Shown: positions 7,633 to 19,227 of the stretch, piece by piece
Layout of the letters: every line of letters begins with the position of its first letter
Position numbering within the stretch: position 1 is the first letter of the stretch
Assembly (NCBI GenBank): GCA_902625215.1
Contig: CACOAO010000014.1
Span: 1 to 53,695, forward strand
Length of the DNA stretch: 53,695 nt
Reading direction: 5' to 3'
DNA from: an uncultured SAR116 cluster alpha proteobacterium
GTDB lineage: Bacteria > Pseudomonadota > Alphaproteobacteria > Puniceispirillales > Marisalimonadaceae
The notes under the pieces: model-generated
The model's input: only the letters and a program-made list of their open reading frames with translations
Told to the model about the DNA's origin: nothing
The model's database searches: none
Program-made: the position numbers and the translations under genes

Positions 7633-8898
7633 CTACAAAAGCATTAACGAGGGATTTTCAATAAAATTTTTAAATTCTGATAAAAACTCTGCACCAACTG
7701 CACCATCGACGACTCTATGATCACAAGATAAGGTAACAGTCATGATTGTTGCAATTGAAATTTCGTCATTAATTACAATCGGTCTTTTTTCACCTGATCC
7801 AACAGCAAGTATACAACCTTGTGGCGGATTTATAACTGCAGAAAATTCTTTAATACCATACATTCCAAGATTAGAAATTGAAAAAGAACCTCCAATGTAT
7901 TCTTCAGGCATAAGCTTACCGTCTTTAGCCTTATTAGCTAAATTTTTCATATTCACTGAAATGTCTATCAAGCCTTTTGATTGAACATTTTTTATTATAG
8001 GTGTTATTAACCCTCCTTCTATAGCCACTGCAACTGATATGTCTGTATTTTTAAAATATTTAGTATTTTCATTTTCCCAACTTGCATTTGCTTTCGGAAC
8101 CTTTATTAGAGCAGCACTTGAAGCTTTAATAATCATATCATTCACAGAAATTTTATACTCATCATTTGAAATAAAATTTAATGATTTTCTTACTTTTAAA
8201 AGTTCGTCTATATTACAATCTAATGATAGATAAAAATGCGGAGCTTCTGTTTTGGACTTAACTAATCTATCTGCGATAGTCATTCTCATAGCACTGTTTT
8301 TGACAATTTCGAAGTAGTCATGTTCTGGTTTTTCAACTTTTAAATTGTTTGAATTTTGAATAACAAAATTATCAACATCTATTTTAAGAATTCTACCAAG
8401 AGGACCTGAACCTTTGATTGAACTTAATTGTATATCTTTCTGTTTTGCAATTCTTTTTGCTAAAGGTGTTACAAAAATCCTGTCTTGCTTTATTGGCTTA
8501 TAATAAGATTTATTTGATATCTCAGTAGTTGTATTAGTTGCTTGAAATTTATCTTTAACTTCATTAATTTGAACAATTTTTTCATTTTTATTTTGTACTT
8601 TTAATTCTATTTCTTTTTTAGGTTCATCAGAACTTGTCCTCTCAGATAGTTTTTCACCCTCGGATAACAAAATTGCAATTGGTGAATTAACTTTGATATA
8701 CTCCTGACCTTCTGATACTAAAATTTTACCAATAATTCCATCATCGATTGCTTCAACTTCCATTGTTGCTTTATCAGTCTCAATTTCGGCAATTAGATCA
8801 CCAGATTCAACTTTGTCACCTTCTTTAACTAACCATTTTGACAATGTACCTTCTTCCATAGTAGGACTTAAAGCGGGCATTAAAATATCTACACTCAT
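7633..8898 (-). CDS. pdhC: Pyruvate dehydrogenase E2, dihydrolipoyl acetyltransferase
   Basis: Core acetyltransferase of the pyruvate dehydrogenase complex, moving acetyl groups from lipoate to CoA. Domain order in 421 residues: lipoyl domain 1-78 with lipoyl-lysine in [10 protein letters not shown], a charged linker, the peripheral subunit-binding domain near 140-180 (TPLAKRIAKQ, GSGPLGRI), and the catalytic domain to the end with the active-site DHRVVDGAVGAEFL. A single lipoyl domain is typical of alphaproteobacterial E2. It lies eleven bases after pdhB and eight before lpd. Firm. Confidence 0.97.
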   Translation of the reverse strand: MSVDILMPALSPTMEEGTLSKWLVKEGDKVESGDLIAEIETDKATMEVEAIDDGIIGKILVSEGQEYIKVNSPIAILLSEGEKLSERTSSDEPKKEIELKVQNKNEKIVQINEVKDKFQATNTTTEISNKSYYKPIKQDRIFVTPLAKRIAKQKDIQLSSIKGSGPLGRILKIDVDNFVIQNSNNLKVEKPEHDYFEIVKNSAMRMTIADRLVKSKTEAPHFYLSLDCNIDELLKVRKSLNFISNDEYKISVNDMIIKASSAALIKVPKANASWENENTKYFKNTDISVAVAIEGGLITPIIKNVQSKGLIDISVNMKNLANKAKDGKLMPEEYIGGSFSISNLGMYGIKEFSAVINPPQGCILAVGSGEKRPIVINDEISIATIMTVTLSCDHRVVDGAVGAEFLSEFKNFIENPSLMLL

Positions 8899-8909
8899 AT
8901 TATAAATTC

Positions 8910-10244
8910 CTAATCTTCATAACATACTTCGGCACATGCGTTGACAATGTCTTCAACTTGTGGCAACGCTAATTTTTCTAAATTTGCAGCATAAGGCATT
9001 GGAACATCTTTGCCCGTTACTCTTTTTACAGGAGCATCAAGCCAATCAAATGCTTTTTCAGTTATTAAAGCTGAAATTTCTGCACCAATACCAGAAAAAG
9101 GAAATCCTTCTTCACAAGTCACAACTCTATTGGTCTTTTTTACAGAATCAATTATTGTGTCAATATCTAAAGGGCGAAGAGTTCTAAGGTTGATAACTTC
9201 AGCGTTTATATTTTTTTCTTTAAGTAAATTTGAAGCTTCTATTGATTTTCCTACCATTATAGAAAATGCTATAATTGTAACATCATCTCCTTCTTGTTCA
9301 ATATTAGCTTTTCCAATAGGCAAGATAAAATCTTCATCATCAGGACAACTAAAACTTTGTCCATACATTACTTCATTTTCAAGAAAAATTACTGGATCAG
9401 GGTCTCTAATTGCTGACTTAAGAAGTCCTTTAGCATCTTTACTTGACCATGGAGAAACTACTTTTAAACCTGGACAATGTGAATACCAGCTTGCGTAACA
9501 TTGACTATGTTGAGCTGCAACTCTAGAAGCAGCACCATTAGGGCCTCTAAACACAATTGGACAACCCATTTGACCACCAGACATATAAAGTGTTTTAGCT
9601 GCTGAATTTATTATTTGATCCATAGCCTGCATAGCAAAATTAAAAGTCATAAATTCAACTATGGGTTTTAAATTTCCAAAAGCGGCACCTATACCTATTC
9701 CAGCAAATCCATGTTCTGTAATTGGAGTGTCATATACTCGTTTATCTCCAAATTCATCTAGTAAGCCCTGGGTTACTTTATATGCACCTTGATATTCTGC
9801 AACTTCCTCTCCCATCACAAATACACTTTTATCGACCCTCATTTCTTCAGCCATTGCATTTCTTAACGCTTCTCTAACTGTAATTAGACTAGAATTTGCT
9901 TCAATAGAAACTGGTTTTTCATTTACAGGTCTTGTAGGAATTTTTTCTTTTTCTAGATAAGGTTTATCAGCAATTTTTTTAATAGTAGCGTGAGGTAATT
10001 CACTAGAGTCAACTAATAAAGCTATAGGTGTATTTACTTTTACTCCTTCCGTACCTTCTGAAACCAACAATTGACCAATTTTACCATCATCTACTGCTTC
10101 CACTTCCATAGTTGCCTTATCTGTTTCTATTTCAGCAATTAAGTCACCAGATGAAATAGAATCTCCTTCATTAACAAGCCATTTTGATAAAGTGCCCTCT
10201 TCCATAGTAGGACTTAGGGCTGGCATCAATATTTTAATTGTCAT
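8910..10244 (-). CDS. pdhB: Pyruvate dehydrogenase E1 beta subunit with N-terminal lipoyl domain
   Basis: Beta chain of the heterotetrameric E1 that decarboxylates pyruvate with thiamine diphosphate. The 444 residues are about 110 longer than ordinary E1-beta because a lipoyl domain (1-78, [15 protein letters not shown]) is fused at the N-terminus, followed by a proline-containing linker and the transketolase-like domain (about 120-444: [46 protein letters not shown]). This fusion is characteristic of alphaproteobacterial PdhB and duplicates the lipoyl domain of PdhC nearly residue for residue. It is ten bases downstream of pdhA. Firm. Confidence 0.97.
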   Translation of the reverse strand: MTIKILMPALSPTMEEGTLSKWLVNEGDSISSGDLIAEIETDKATMEVEAVDDGKIGQLLVSEGTEGVKVNTPIALLVDSSELPHATIKKIADKPYLEKEKIPTRPVNEKPVSIEANSSLITVREALRNAMAEEMRVDKSVFVMGEEVAEYQGAYKVTQGLLDEFGDKRVYDTPITEHGFAGIGIGAAFGNLKPIVEFMTFNFAMQAMDQIINSAAKTLYMSGGQMGCPIVFRGPNGAASRVAAQHSQCYASWYSHCPGLKVVSPWSSKDAKGLLKSAIRDPDPVIFLENEVMYGQSFSCPDDEDFILPIGKANIEQEGDDVTIIAFSIMVGKSIEASNLLKEKNINAEVINLRTLRPLDIDTIIDSVKKTNRVVTCEEGFPFSGIGAEISALITEKAFDWLDAPVKRVTGKDVPMPYAANLEKLALPQVEDIVNACAEVCYED

Positions 10245-10254
10245 TAAAACACCA

Positions 10255-11259
10255 TTAATTAACAGTTACATCAGTAAATAATTCGTTTTCAGAAGGCTCA
10301 GGTGAGTCTTGAGCAAATGTAGCGGCTTCCGCAATAACAGACTTAATATCCGTATCAATTTCCTTAAGAGTTCTTTCTTCAACTCCCATCTTATTTAAGA
10401 GGGATTTTATATTTTCTATTGGATCAGATGTTTTTCTAATTTTATCAACTTCATCTCTTGTCCTATATTTAGCAGGATCAGACATGGAGTGCCCTCTGTA
10501 CCTATATGTTTTCATCTCTAAGATATATGGACCCTTACCAGATCTACAATATTCAATTGCTCTAATAGCAGATTCTCTTACGGCTAGTATATCCATTCCG
10601 TCAACAATTTCAGAAGTAATTCCGTATGCTTTACCTCTATCTGCTAAATTATCACCTGCTGATGACCTATTAACAGAAGTTCCCATACCATATTTATTAT
10701 TTTCAATAATGAAAACAACTGGAAGCTTCCACAAAGATGCAATATTGTATGATTCATATACTTGACCTTGATTAGCTGCACCATCTCCGAAATAAGTAAT
10801 CGAGACATTATTAGTTCCATTATATTTATGTGAAAATGCCAATCCTGCTCCAATAGGGACCTGTGCAGCTACTATTCCGTGGCCACCAAAAAAGCCTTTT
10901 TCTCGACTAAACATGTGCATTGAACCACCTTTTCCTTTTGAGTATCCATCTTTTCTACCAGTTAATTCAGCCATTACTCCTTTGGGATCCATATCACAAG
11001 CTAACATATGACCGTGATCTCTATAAGATGTAACTATACTATCACCCTCAATTTGAGCAGACTGAATACCAACAACTACAGCTTCCTGTCCAATATACAA
11101 ATGACAGAAACCTCCAATTTGACCCATTCCATATAACTGTCCAGCTTTTTCTTCAAATCTTCTAATTAAAAGCATTTTCTTATACATGTCTTGTAATAAA
11201 TTTAAATCATAGTTCATCTTTGTTTCAGTTAACATTTTTTTGGCTACATTTTTTTTCAT
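10255..11259 (-). CDS. pdhA: Pyruvate dehydrogenase E1 alpha subunit
   Basis: Alpha chain of pyruvate dehydrogenase E1, carrying the thiamine-diphosphate motif [20 protein letters not shown] and the phosphorylation-loop-like region [15 protein letters not shown]. Also visible are [11 protein letters not shown] and KGGSMHMFS. Its 334 residues are normal. The ATG at 11259 has an AGG upstream, after an 88-base AT-rich spacer downstream of ftsB that could carry the promoter for the pdh-lip run. Together with pdhB, pdhC and lpd it gives a complete pyruvate to acetyl-CoA complex. Firm. Confidence 0.97.
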   Translation of the reverse strand: MKKNVAKKMLTETKMNYDLNLLQDMYKKMLLIRRFEEKAGQLYGMGQIGGFCHLYIGQEAVVVGIQSAQIEGDSIVTSYRDHGHMLACDMDPKGVMAELTGRKDGYSKGKGGSMHMFSREKGFFGGHGIVAAQVPIGAGLAFSHKYNGTNNVSITYFGDGAANQGQVYESYNIASLWKLPVVFIIENNKYGMGTSVNRSSAGDNLADRGKAYGITSEIVDGMDILAVRESAIRAIEYCRSGKGPYILEMKTYRYRGHSMSDPAKYRTRDEVDKIRKTSDPIENIKSLLNKMGVEERTLKEIDTDIKSVIAEAATFAQDSPEPSENELFTDVTVN

Positions 11260-11347
11260 TTTATACCTATGAACATTTTAATTAAAAGAAGTATAATTAT
11301 TGTTATATTTAACAAAGAATTTAATTTATTTCTAATAATAATTTAAT

Positions 11348-11659
11348 CTATTTTTTTATATCAATTACTATTTGATCAGATTGTATTAATCCTAAAAGAT
11401 CAAAGGAGATCTCAGTGACATAATCAGCATCTAAATTATAATCTCTTAATAAATTAATTTCAGATAATATCTTTTCTTTATTATGAATTAATTGGCTGTA
11501 TTCAATTGATGCAGAGGTTATTTGTGAATTAAGCAAAAAAATTTTCCAAATTGATCTTTCACCAAAGAAAATATGAGAAATGAAAAAAATAAAAATTAAT
11601 ACACTGAAAATTGTAATAAAGTTAAATAAAGTGTTTTTTCTTAAGAAATAAGTATTCAT
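11348..11659 (-). CDS. ftsB: FtsB/DivIC-type septum formation initiator
   Basis: Small bitopic division protein of 103 residues: a short cytoplasmic N-terminus, one membrane segment at about 11-30 ([20 protein letters not shown]), a predicted coiled coil at about 40-70, and a C-terminal motif [20 protein letters not shown] that corresponds to the FtsB 'aR..LGlv.pgE' ending. It is expected to bridge FtsL and FtsQ at the septum. It overlaps eno by four bases (ATGA), and eno-ftsB-pdhA is a conserved alphaproteobacterial order that supports the call despite low sequence similarity. Confidence 0.85.
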   Translation of the reverse strand: MNTYFLRKNTLFNFITIFSVLIFIFFISHIFFGERSIWKIFLLNSQITSASIEYSQLIHNKEKILSEINLLRDYNLDADYVTEISFDLLGLIQSDQIVIDIKK

Positions 11660-12951
11660 GTAGTTTCCTTAAATGTAAGTTTAAAAAAATCTTGACCATA
11701 GTAGTGACCATTTTCTCCCAACAGTTCTTCAATTCTTAAAAGTTGATTATATTTAGCGGTCCTATCACTTCTTGATAATGAACCAGTTTTAATTTGACCG
11801 GCATTAAGGGCAACTGAAAGATCACTTATAAAAACATCCTCTGTTTCTCCTGATCTATGGGATATTATTACCCCAAAATTACAATTTTTTGCAAGCTCAA
11901 TTGTCTCTAAGGTTTCGGATACAGTTCCAATTTGATTTAATTTAATTAAAATAGCGTTTCCAGATTGATCTTTAATTCCTCTAGATAGACGTTTTTTATT
12001 TGTAACAAACAAATCGTCACCAACAACTTGTAATTTATTTCCTAAACATTTTGTAAGCTCAATAAAGCCATCCCAATCAGTTTCATCAAACGGATCTTCG
12101 ATCGAAATAATTGGGAATTTACTACAAATGCTTTCCCAATATTTTAATAGTTCATCTGTATTAAGTTTTTTATCTTCACCACTTAAATGATAGTAACCTT
12201 TCTTGTATAATTCACTTGCAGCAGCGTCAATAGATATAAAAATTTCTTCTCCAAGTTTGTATCCACTTAATTCAATAGCTTTAGCAATATATGCAAGAGC
12301 TTCTTCAAGGTTAACAATATTGGGAGCAAAACCCCCCTCATCCCCAACCGCAGTGGATAGTGATTTATCTGATAATAATTTTTTTAAACTATGAAAAATT
12401 TCAACGCTTGACCTAAGAGCATCTGAAAAGGTTGAAAAACCAATTGGCATAATCATACATTCTTGAAAATCTAATCCATTATTAGCATGAGCACCACCAT
12501 TAATTATATTCATCATTGGAATAGGTAGTGTATTTGCTCTTATGCCGCCAATATATTGCCAAAGAGGTAATCCCTTAAATTTAGCAGAAGCCCTTGCCAC
12601 AGCCATTGAAAAACCAAGCATTGCATTAGCTCCTAAACGACTTTTATTTTCTGTATTATCAAGTTCAATTAAATCGTAATCTATAATTTTCTGTTCAAGT
12701 GGATTTCTTCCTGAAAAGGCATTGAATATTTCAACATTTACATTTTCAATAGCCTTTTTTACACTATTACCATTGTAAAAATTACTTACTTTGTCTCTTA
12801 ATTCATAAGCTTCATATTTTCCAGTTGAAGCCCCTGAAGGAACTGCAGCTCTACCAACACTTCCATCTGACAATCGAACATCAACTTCTAAAGTAGGGTT
12901 GCCTCTACTATCTAAAATTTGTCTGGCAAAAACGTTTTCAATATAAACCAT
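11656..12951 (-). CDS. eno: Enolase
   Basis: Glycolytic enzyme interconverting 2-phosphoglycerate and phosphoenolpyruvate; also a degradosome component in many bacteria. The 431 residues are full length. Conserved parts are [17 protein letters not shown], the general acid region GDEGGFAPN, the Mg ligands in SIEDPFDE and VGDDLF, the catalytic lysine in [13 protein letters not shown] and the signature SHRSGETED. The gene is co-directional with kdsA (26-base gap) and translationally coupled to ftsB downstream. Firm. Confidence 0.98.
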   Translation of the reverse strand: MVYIENVFARQILDSRGNPTLEVDVRLSDGSVGRAAVPSGASTGKYEAYELRDKVSNFYNGNSVKKAIENVNVEIFNAFSGRNPLEQKIIDYDLIELDNTENKSRLGANAMLGFSMAVARASAKFKGLPLWQYIGGIRANTLPIPMMNIINGGAHANNGLDFQECMIMPIGFSTFSDALRSSVEIFHSLKKLLSDKSLSTAVGDEGGFAPNIVNLEEALAYIAKAIELSGYKLGEEIFISIDAAASELYKKGYYHLSGEDKKLNTDELLKYWESICSKFPIISIEDPFDETDWDGFIELTKCLGNKLQVVGDDLFVTNKKRLSRGIKDQSGNAILIKLNQIGTVSETLETIELAKNCNFGVIISHRSGETEDVFISDLSVALNAGQIKTGSLSRSDRTAKYNQLLRIEELLGENGHYYGQDFFKLTFKETT

Positions 12952-12977
12952 AATTACTCCAATTTTAAAATAGTATA

Positions 12978-13802
12978 CTATTTTTTGATAATTTTATCTA
13001 TTTCAATCAACTTACTCAACAAAGGTTCAAGTTCAGACAATTTTAACATATTTGGCCCATCACTTGGAGCTTCATCAGGATTTTCATGAACTTCAACAAA
13101 TAACCCTGATACTCCTACTGAAATAGCAGCTTTTGATAATACAGGAACAAATTCTCTCTGTCCCCCAGATGAAACTCCTAACCCTCCTGGTTGTTGAACA
13201 GAATGTGTTGCGTCAAAAATAATTGGGTAGCCAAACTCAGACATTTGGGGGATAGCACGCATATCAGAAATAAGAGTATTATAACCAAAAGATGTGCCTC
13301 TTTCAGTAAGTAAAATTTGATTGTTTCCATTTTCTATTATTTTTTCTATTACGTTTTTCATATCCCAAGGAGCTAAAAATTGTCCTTTTTTAACATTAAT
13401 AACTTTTTTTGTTTTAGCTGCAGTATCCAATAGATCAGTTTGCCTGCATAAAAAAGCAGGAATTTGTAATATATCTACTATTTCTGCCACATCTTTACAT
13501 TGATTTGTTTCATGCACATCAGTTATAATTGGAATATTTAGATTTTTTTTTACATCCGACAAAATACTTAAACCTTTTTCAATACCCACACCTCTATTGG
13601 ATGATTTACTCGATCTGTTGGCTTTATCAAAGGATGATTTATAAACAAAATTAATTTTTAATTTTTTACATATTTCTTTAATTACACTTGCATGATGAAT
13701 TGCGTGATCTTTATTTTCGATTGAACAAGGACCTGCAATAAGAAAAAAGGGTAAATTATTTGAAACATTAAAATTTGAAATTTTTACTGTGTTGTACATC
13801 AT
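12978..13802 (-). CDS. kdsA: KDO-8-phosphate synthase
   Basis: 2-dehydro-3-deoxyphosphooctonate aldolase condenses phosphoenolpyruvate with arabinose 5-phosphate for the Kdo sugar of lipopolysaccharide, so the organism is expected to make an LPS-type outer membrane. The 274 residues contain [76 protein letters not shown] and [14 protein letters not shown], all family hallmarks. It lies between pyrG and eno with short gaps. The substrate supplier kdsD is not in the window. Firm. Confidence 0.97.
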   Translation of the reverse strand: MMYNTVKISNFNVSNNLPFFLIAGPCSIENKDHAIHHASVIKEICKKLKINFVYKSSFDKANRSSKSSNRGVGIEKGLSILSDVKKNLNIPIITDVHETNQCKDVAEIVDILQIPAFLCRQTDLLDTAAKTKKVINVKKGQFLAPWDMKNVIEKIIENGNNQILLTERGTSFGYNTLISDMRAIPQMSEFGYPIIFDATHSVQQPGGLGVSSGGQREFVPVLSKAAISVGVSGLFVEVHENPDEAPSDGPNMLKLSELEPLLSKLIEIDKIIKK

Positions 13803-13830
13803 TTTTAAACAATACCAAAAATAAATAACA

Positions 13831-15477
<1,647 letters not shown>

Positions 15478-15497
15478 TTATCAGCCTGAAAATTAAA

Positions 15498-15809
15498 TTA
15501 ATTGCCTAGAGGAACAGTGGGCTTCTTATTTGAGTTGTTTTCAATTGTTTTACTTACCTCGTCTGCAATTGAAGGAGCGTCATTAGAAGATAATAGTGCT
15601 AAAGTTATTGATGTTAGAAAGAAACACCCGCCTAGAATGGCAGTTAATTTAGTCATAAAATTTGCAGTACCTCTAGCAGTCATAAAACCTCCACCAGCGC
15701 CGCCAGAACCACCAATGCCTAGCCCACCACCTTCACTTTTTTGTAATAATACCGCACATATAATACAAATAGCTAAAATAACGTGTATAACTAAAATAAC
15801 TGTAATCAT
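15498..15809 (-). CDS. secG: Preprotein translocase subunit SecG
   Basis: Small membrane subunit of the SecYEG channel. In 103 residues there are two membrane segments (about 2-22 and 50-72) joined by a glycine-rich loop containing LLQKSEGGGLGIGGSG and FMTARGTANF, the SecG signature. The C-terminal tail is hydrophilic. Its start overlaps the tpiA stop by four bases (ATGA), so it is translationally coupled; the tpiA-secG-pyrG order is widespread in alphaproteobacteria. Firm. Confidence 0.94.
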   Translation of the reverse strand: MITVILVIHVILAICIICAVLLQKSEGGGLGIGGSGGAGGGFMTARGTANFMTKLTAILGGCFFLTSITLALLSSNDAPSIADEVSKTIENNSNKKPTVPLGN

Positions 15810-16564
15810 GTAATTTCCTGTACTTTTGAAGAATTATTTAAATGTTTAACTGCTGCTGTATAAATTGCAAGAAAATCTTTTACTTTAAGGCTTGCTCCTC
15901 CAACTAATACTCCATCTACATTTTTTATTTTTAAAATATTATGAATATTTTTTATATTAACAGAACCACCATAAAGAGTATTTATTTTTTTATCTGATAC
16001 ATCAAACGCTATTTTTTTTATGTGTTCATGCATTTTTTCAATTTCTGAAATACTTGGTATTTTGCCAGTTCCAATTGACCACATAGGCTCATAAGCAATT
16101 AAAGAGTCTTCAAAACCATTCGGTAAACTTTCATGTAATTGCTTTTCTATAAAATTAAAAGCATTTCCTTTTTCACGGTCGATCAAACTTTCTCCTACAC
16201 AAAGAATTACTTTTAAATTAGCATCTATTGCTGATTGAGCACGTAATTTTACTTCATTATTATCTTCACCATTAAGTATTCTTCTTTCAGAATGACCAAT
16301 AATTACATATTCACATCCAATATCTCTAAGAAAAATCGGCGAAACCTCTCCAGTGTAAGCTCCGGAAAATTTAAAATGACAATTTTGAGCTCCAACTGAT
16401 ATTGGAATATTTTGAATAATATTATTTAGATAATCAATATATGTCATTGGAGGAAAGATACATGCTTTTACTTTTTTAGAAAATTTGAAGTTTTTTAAAA
16501 ATTTAGAAAATTCAGAAATAGATTGTTTATCTAAATTCATTTTCCAATTTGCAGCTATTAACAT
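15806..16564 (-). CDS. tpiA: Triosephosphate isomerase
   Basis: Interconverts dihydroxyacetone phosphate and glyceraldehyde 3-phosphate in glycolysis and gluconeogenesis. The 252 residues show the substrate lysine in ANWKMN, the electrophilic histidine in YVIIGHSERR, CVGE, the catalytic glutamate in LIAYEPMWSIGTGK (usual form AYEPVWAIGTG) and the phosphate-binding YGGSVN and GVLVGGASL. It is the first gene of a minus-strand run reaching to 4803 and is divergent from ppiD across 129 AT-rich bases. Firm. Confidence 0.97.
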   Translation of the reverse strand: MLIAANWKMNLDKQSISEFSKFLKNFKFSKKVKACIFPPMTYIDYLNNIIQNIPISVGAQNCHFKFSGAYTGEVSPIFLRDIGCEYVIIGHSERRILNGEDNNEVKLRAQSAIDANLKVILCVGESLIDREKGNAFNFIEKQLHESLPNGFEDSLIAYEPMWSIGTGKIPSISEIEKMHEHIKKIAFDVSDKKINTLYGGSVNIKNIHNILKIKNVDGVLVGGASLKVKDFLAIYTAAVKHLNNSSKVQEIT

Positions 16565-16693
16565 ATAAAAATTATACCTATATTGTTTTAATTAAGTAAA
16601 AATTAATAATTAAATTATTTATAAATTTTTTTAAATAGTATATTAATTTATTTAATTTAACAATTTATACAACAATTTATACTAGGTAAATTT
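16565..16693. promoter_or_regulatory. Divergent tpiA / ppiD intergenic region with a 12-base tandem repeat
   Basis: This is a 129-base gap between divergent tpiA and ppiD, almost pure A/T. It contains two perfect head-to-tail copies of AACAATTTATAC at 16659-16682, directly before the AGG ribosome-binding site (16685-16687) of ppiD. Promoters for both genes must lie here or further in, but I cannot assign -35/-10 pairs with confidence. Confidence 0.4.
16659..16682. repeat. Tandem 12-base direct repeat upstream of ppiD
   Basis: Two adjacent identical copies of AACAATTTATAC. It could be a slippage product, a paired operator half-site or a duplicated -10-like element. Confidence 0.6.
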
Positions 16694-18559
16694 ATGCTAA
16701 GAGCTCTTAGAAACCAAACTCAATCAATATTTTTTAAATGCTTTCTTGTTTTACTTATTTGTGGGTTCGCACTATGGGGTGTAGGTGACCTAACAGGGGG
16801 ATCAAAAGGGAAAAATGTATTAAGTGTCAAAAATCATGATATAAGTGTTGAAGAAGTGTTGGATGAGATAAATAGGGCTAGGTATTTGTTACCTGACAGA
16901 CCGAGCCTTGAAGAGGCAATTAAAAATGGATTGCATAAAAGTATTTTAAATAAATTTGAACAAGAAATTTTAATTAATGAAGAGGCTAGGTATCTTGATT
17001 TAAATGTTCCATTGACAGAACAAATGAAATTAATAAAAAAAGAAAATGCTTTTAAGGATCCTCTTGGTGAATTTTCACAAAGTAAGTTTATTCAATCCTT
17101 AAATAATGCAGGTTTGTCAGAACCTAAGTACCTCGAAATAGTTAAGACCAACTCAAATTTCAAACAATTATCTATGCCTTTTATTTTCAATAATTATTAC
17201 AATGAAAGTGTTATAAAAAGAATAATAGAATGGCAAAATGAAATTAAAGATATTGAATATGAAAAATTTAAATTTGTTAATAAAAATGATTTAAAAAGAC
17301 CATCAAATAATGTTTTAGAAACGTTTTATAACAAAAATAAAAAATTATATGAAATACCTCTTACCAGGGACATTAAATATATAAACATAAATCCTTCTCT
17401 TTTTGAGGAACAGGTAGTAATTAATCAAAAACAAATTGATGAAAAATATGAAATAGAAAAATCCAATTACAAAATAGAAGAAACAAGAGAAATACTTCAA
17501 ATAACAACACAAGATGAAAAAAAAGCTAAGAATTTTTTAGATTTAGTAAAAGCTGACCAAAATTTTAATAAAATTGCAAAAAATCTTTTTAATTTAACTG
17601 AGTCTGACACAAATATTGGTATTATAAAAAAATCTGATCTACCATTAGAAAGTGCAGAAATAATTTTTAATGCAAAATTAAATGAAATTTTAGGCCCAAT
17701 TAAAACCAAATTTGGGTTTAGTATTTATAAAATTATAAATATAATACCGGAAAAACTAACTAACTATGAAGAAGCAGTTAATGATATCAAGAAGAAACTA
17801 ATTAAAGATTTATCAATAGAAATATTATTTGAAAAACTTGATCAAGTTGAAGATCTAATAGCTGAAGGTAATAATATTGATGAAATAGCCAAGTCAAATA
17901 TTTTTAATAAAAACATATCCATTACTAATGTAAAAAAAATATCTAAACAAGGATTAATATACTCAAATGAGAAAGAAACAAGTTATTTTAAAAAGAGTCC
18001 TGAATTTATTAAAAATATTTGGAATACGGAAATGAATGAATTGAGTGAAATTTTTAATTCAAATGATGATAATTATTTTTTAATAGAAGTAATTAATGAA
18101 TATAATAAAAATACACCAACATTTAATCAAGTTAAATCAAAGGTTTATAATGAATGGTTAAATAAAGAATTAATTACGAAATCAATGGAAAGGGTAAAGA
18201 ATTTAATTTCTTCTAAAAATAATAAATTATTATCAAAAACATCTATAAAAAGAAGTGATAAGAATATAGAAGATGTACAAGATTTAACATTAATAAATAA
18301 AATTTTTGAAATCAATAATAATGAAATTAATATATTAGTCTCAAAAGATAATCTATTTGCGGTTAAAATTACAAATACAAAAATAGGTGATTACAATTTC
18401 GATAAAAAAACATATGAACAATTAAATATTAGTTTTTCAAAAAGTTTCTTTAATGATTTTTCCAATTTTTATCTTCAACATTTAGCTAGTAAACATAATT
18501 TAAAAAGAAATTATCAAGAATTAAATAAATTTTTCATTCAAAAAGAAAATGTAAACTAG
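16694..18559 (+). CDS. ppiD: PpiD-like periplasmic folding factor (SurA-N / parvulin family)
   Basis: Membrane-anchored periplasmic chaperone expected to help newly exported proteins emerging from SecYEG. Of 621 residues, 1-16 are cytoplasmic, one membrane anchor lies at about 13-35 (FFKCFLVLLICGFALWGVGDL), followed by the VLSVKNHDISVEEVLDEINRAR chaperone start and a weak parvulin domain at about 255-350 (EILQITTQ, AKNLFNLTESDTNIGIIKKSDLP, LGPIKTKFGFSIYKI). The remaining long charged region is poorly conserved. Isomerase activity is doubtful, as in E. coli PpiD. Length and architecture match alphaproteobacterial PpiD, and tpiA-ppiD adjacency is usual. Its TAG stop shares the palindrome CTAG with the opposing merR stop. 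Confidence 0.85.
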   Translation: MLRALRNQTQSIFFKCFLVLLICGFALWGVGDLTGGSKGKNVLSVKNHDISVEEVLDEINRARYLLPDRPSLEEAIKNGLHKSILNKFEQEILINEEARYLDLNVPLTEQMKLIKKENAFKDPLGEFSQSKFIQSLNNAGLSEPKYLEIVKTNSNFKQLSMPFIFNNYYNESVIKRIIEWQNEIKDIEYEKFKFVNKNDLKRPSNNVLETFYNKNKKLYEIPLTRDIKYININPSLFEEQVVINQKQIDEKYEIEKSNYKIEETREILQITTQDEKKAKNFLDLVKADQNFNKIAKNLFNLTESDTNIGIIKKSDLPLESAEIIFNAKLNEILGPIKTKFGFSIYKIINIIPEKLTNYEEAVNDIKKKLIKDLSIEILFEKLDQVEDLIAEGNNIDEIAKSNIFNKNISITNVKKISKQGLIYSNEKETSYFKKSPEFIKNIWNTEMNELSEIFNSNDDNYFLIEVINEYNKNTPTFNQVKSKVYNEWLNKELITKSMERVKNLISSKNNKLLSKTSIKRSDKNIEDVQDLTLINKIFEINNNEINILVSKDNLFAVKITNTKIGDYNFDKKTYEQLNISFSKSFFNDFSNFYLQHLASKHNLKRNYQELNKFFIQKENVN

Positions 18560-18909
18560 TTTAAATTTCTTTTTATTATTTTTGACCCCTCTTTTATTAA
18601 ATTGATAGCTTCACTCAACTTCTCATTGAGTAAATTTTCATTTTCTATTTTTGACTTTCCATTCTTTTTATCAATAATATTTATTGCACCTTTTATAGTG
18701 AAGCCTTCTTTATAAAGTAACTTTTTTATCATTAACAAATATTGAATATCTTTTGAAGAATAGTACCGTCTTCCACTTTGACTTTTTTTAGGATTGATTG
18801 ATGAGAATTTCTTTTCCCAAAATCTTAAGACATGGGATTGCACTCCAATAATTTTTGCAGTTTTTGATATAGTAAAAAAAGAGTTTCCATTAGAAGTCAA
18901 ATTAGACAT
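18556..18909 (-). CDS. MerR-family transcriptional regulator (ihfA-linked type)
   Basis: Small regulator of 117 residues with a MerR winged helix at about 11-80: ISKTAKIIGVQSHVLRFWEKKF, SGRRYYSSKDIQYLLMIKKLLYKEGFTIKGA. There are no C-terminal metal-binding cysteines, so a metal role is unlikely. It sits five bases after ihfA, in the plsX-fabH-ihfA-merR order conserved across alphaproteobacteria. The target is unknown. It converges on ppiD with a four-base overlap. Confidence 0.9.
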   Translation of the reverse strand: MSNLTSNGNSFFTISKTAKIIGVQSHVLRFWEKKFSSINPKKSQSGRRYYSSKDIQYLLMIKKLLYKEGFTIKGAINIIDKKNGKSKIENENLLNEKLSEAINLIKEGSKIIKRNLN

Positions 18910-18914
18910 TGTTT

Positions 18915-19199
18915 TTATTTGAAATGTGATTTCAAAACATTGGAAGAGCTAAAAGTAACAACATTTCTTTCTGTAATTGGAACTTCTATTCCAGTTTTTG
19001 GGTTTCTTCCAACTCTTGATTTTTTATGCCTTACAGAGAATGTTCCAAATGATGATATTTTAACATCTTCCCCTTTTTCAAGTTCTTTTAAAATAAATTC
19101 AAAAATTTCTTCAATCATTAAAGAAGAGTCAGATAATGATATACCAACATTGTCGCTTATTGCTTCAATAATATCGTTTCTTGTCCAAGTTTTTTTCAT
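18915..19199 (-). CDS. ihfA: Integration host factor alpha subunit
   Basis: DNA-bending HU/IHF-family subunit of 94 residues that works as a heterodimer with IhfB (not in this window). Features are TRNDIIEAISDNVGISLSDSS, the SSFGTFSVRHKKSRVGRNPKTG arm with the intercalating proline, and VPITERNVVTFSSSNVLKSH. The context between fabH and a MerR regulator identifies it as IhfA rather than HU. Firm. Confidence 0.94.
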   Translation of the reverse strand: MKKTWTRNDIIEAISDNVGISLSDSSLMIEEIFEFILKELEKGEDVKISSFGTFSVRHKKSRVGRNPKTGIEVPITERNVVTFSSSNVLKSHFK

Positions 19200-19227
19200 A
19201 ACAACATATTAATACAATTTAATTAAG

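Noticed and set aside
9010-9498. Plus-strand open frame of 162 codons inside pdhB
   Set aside because: Antisense to the conserved catalytic half of PdhB, no ribosome-binding site or family resemblance.
15502-15813. Plus-strand open frame of 103 codons, proline-rich
   Set aside because: It is the mirror of secG; the proline run is the complement of the SecG glycine-rich loop, and secG has clear family motifs.
16678-16683. TATACT as a -10 element for ppiD
   Set aside because: Transcription from it would begin after the AGG ribosome-binding site and within a few bases of the ATG, and no -35 is seen.
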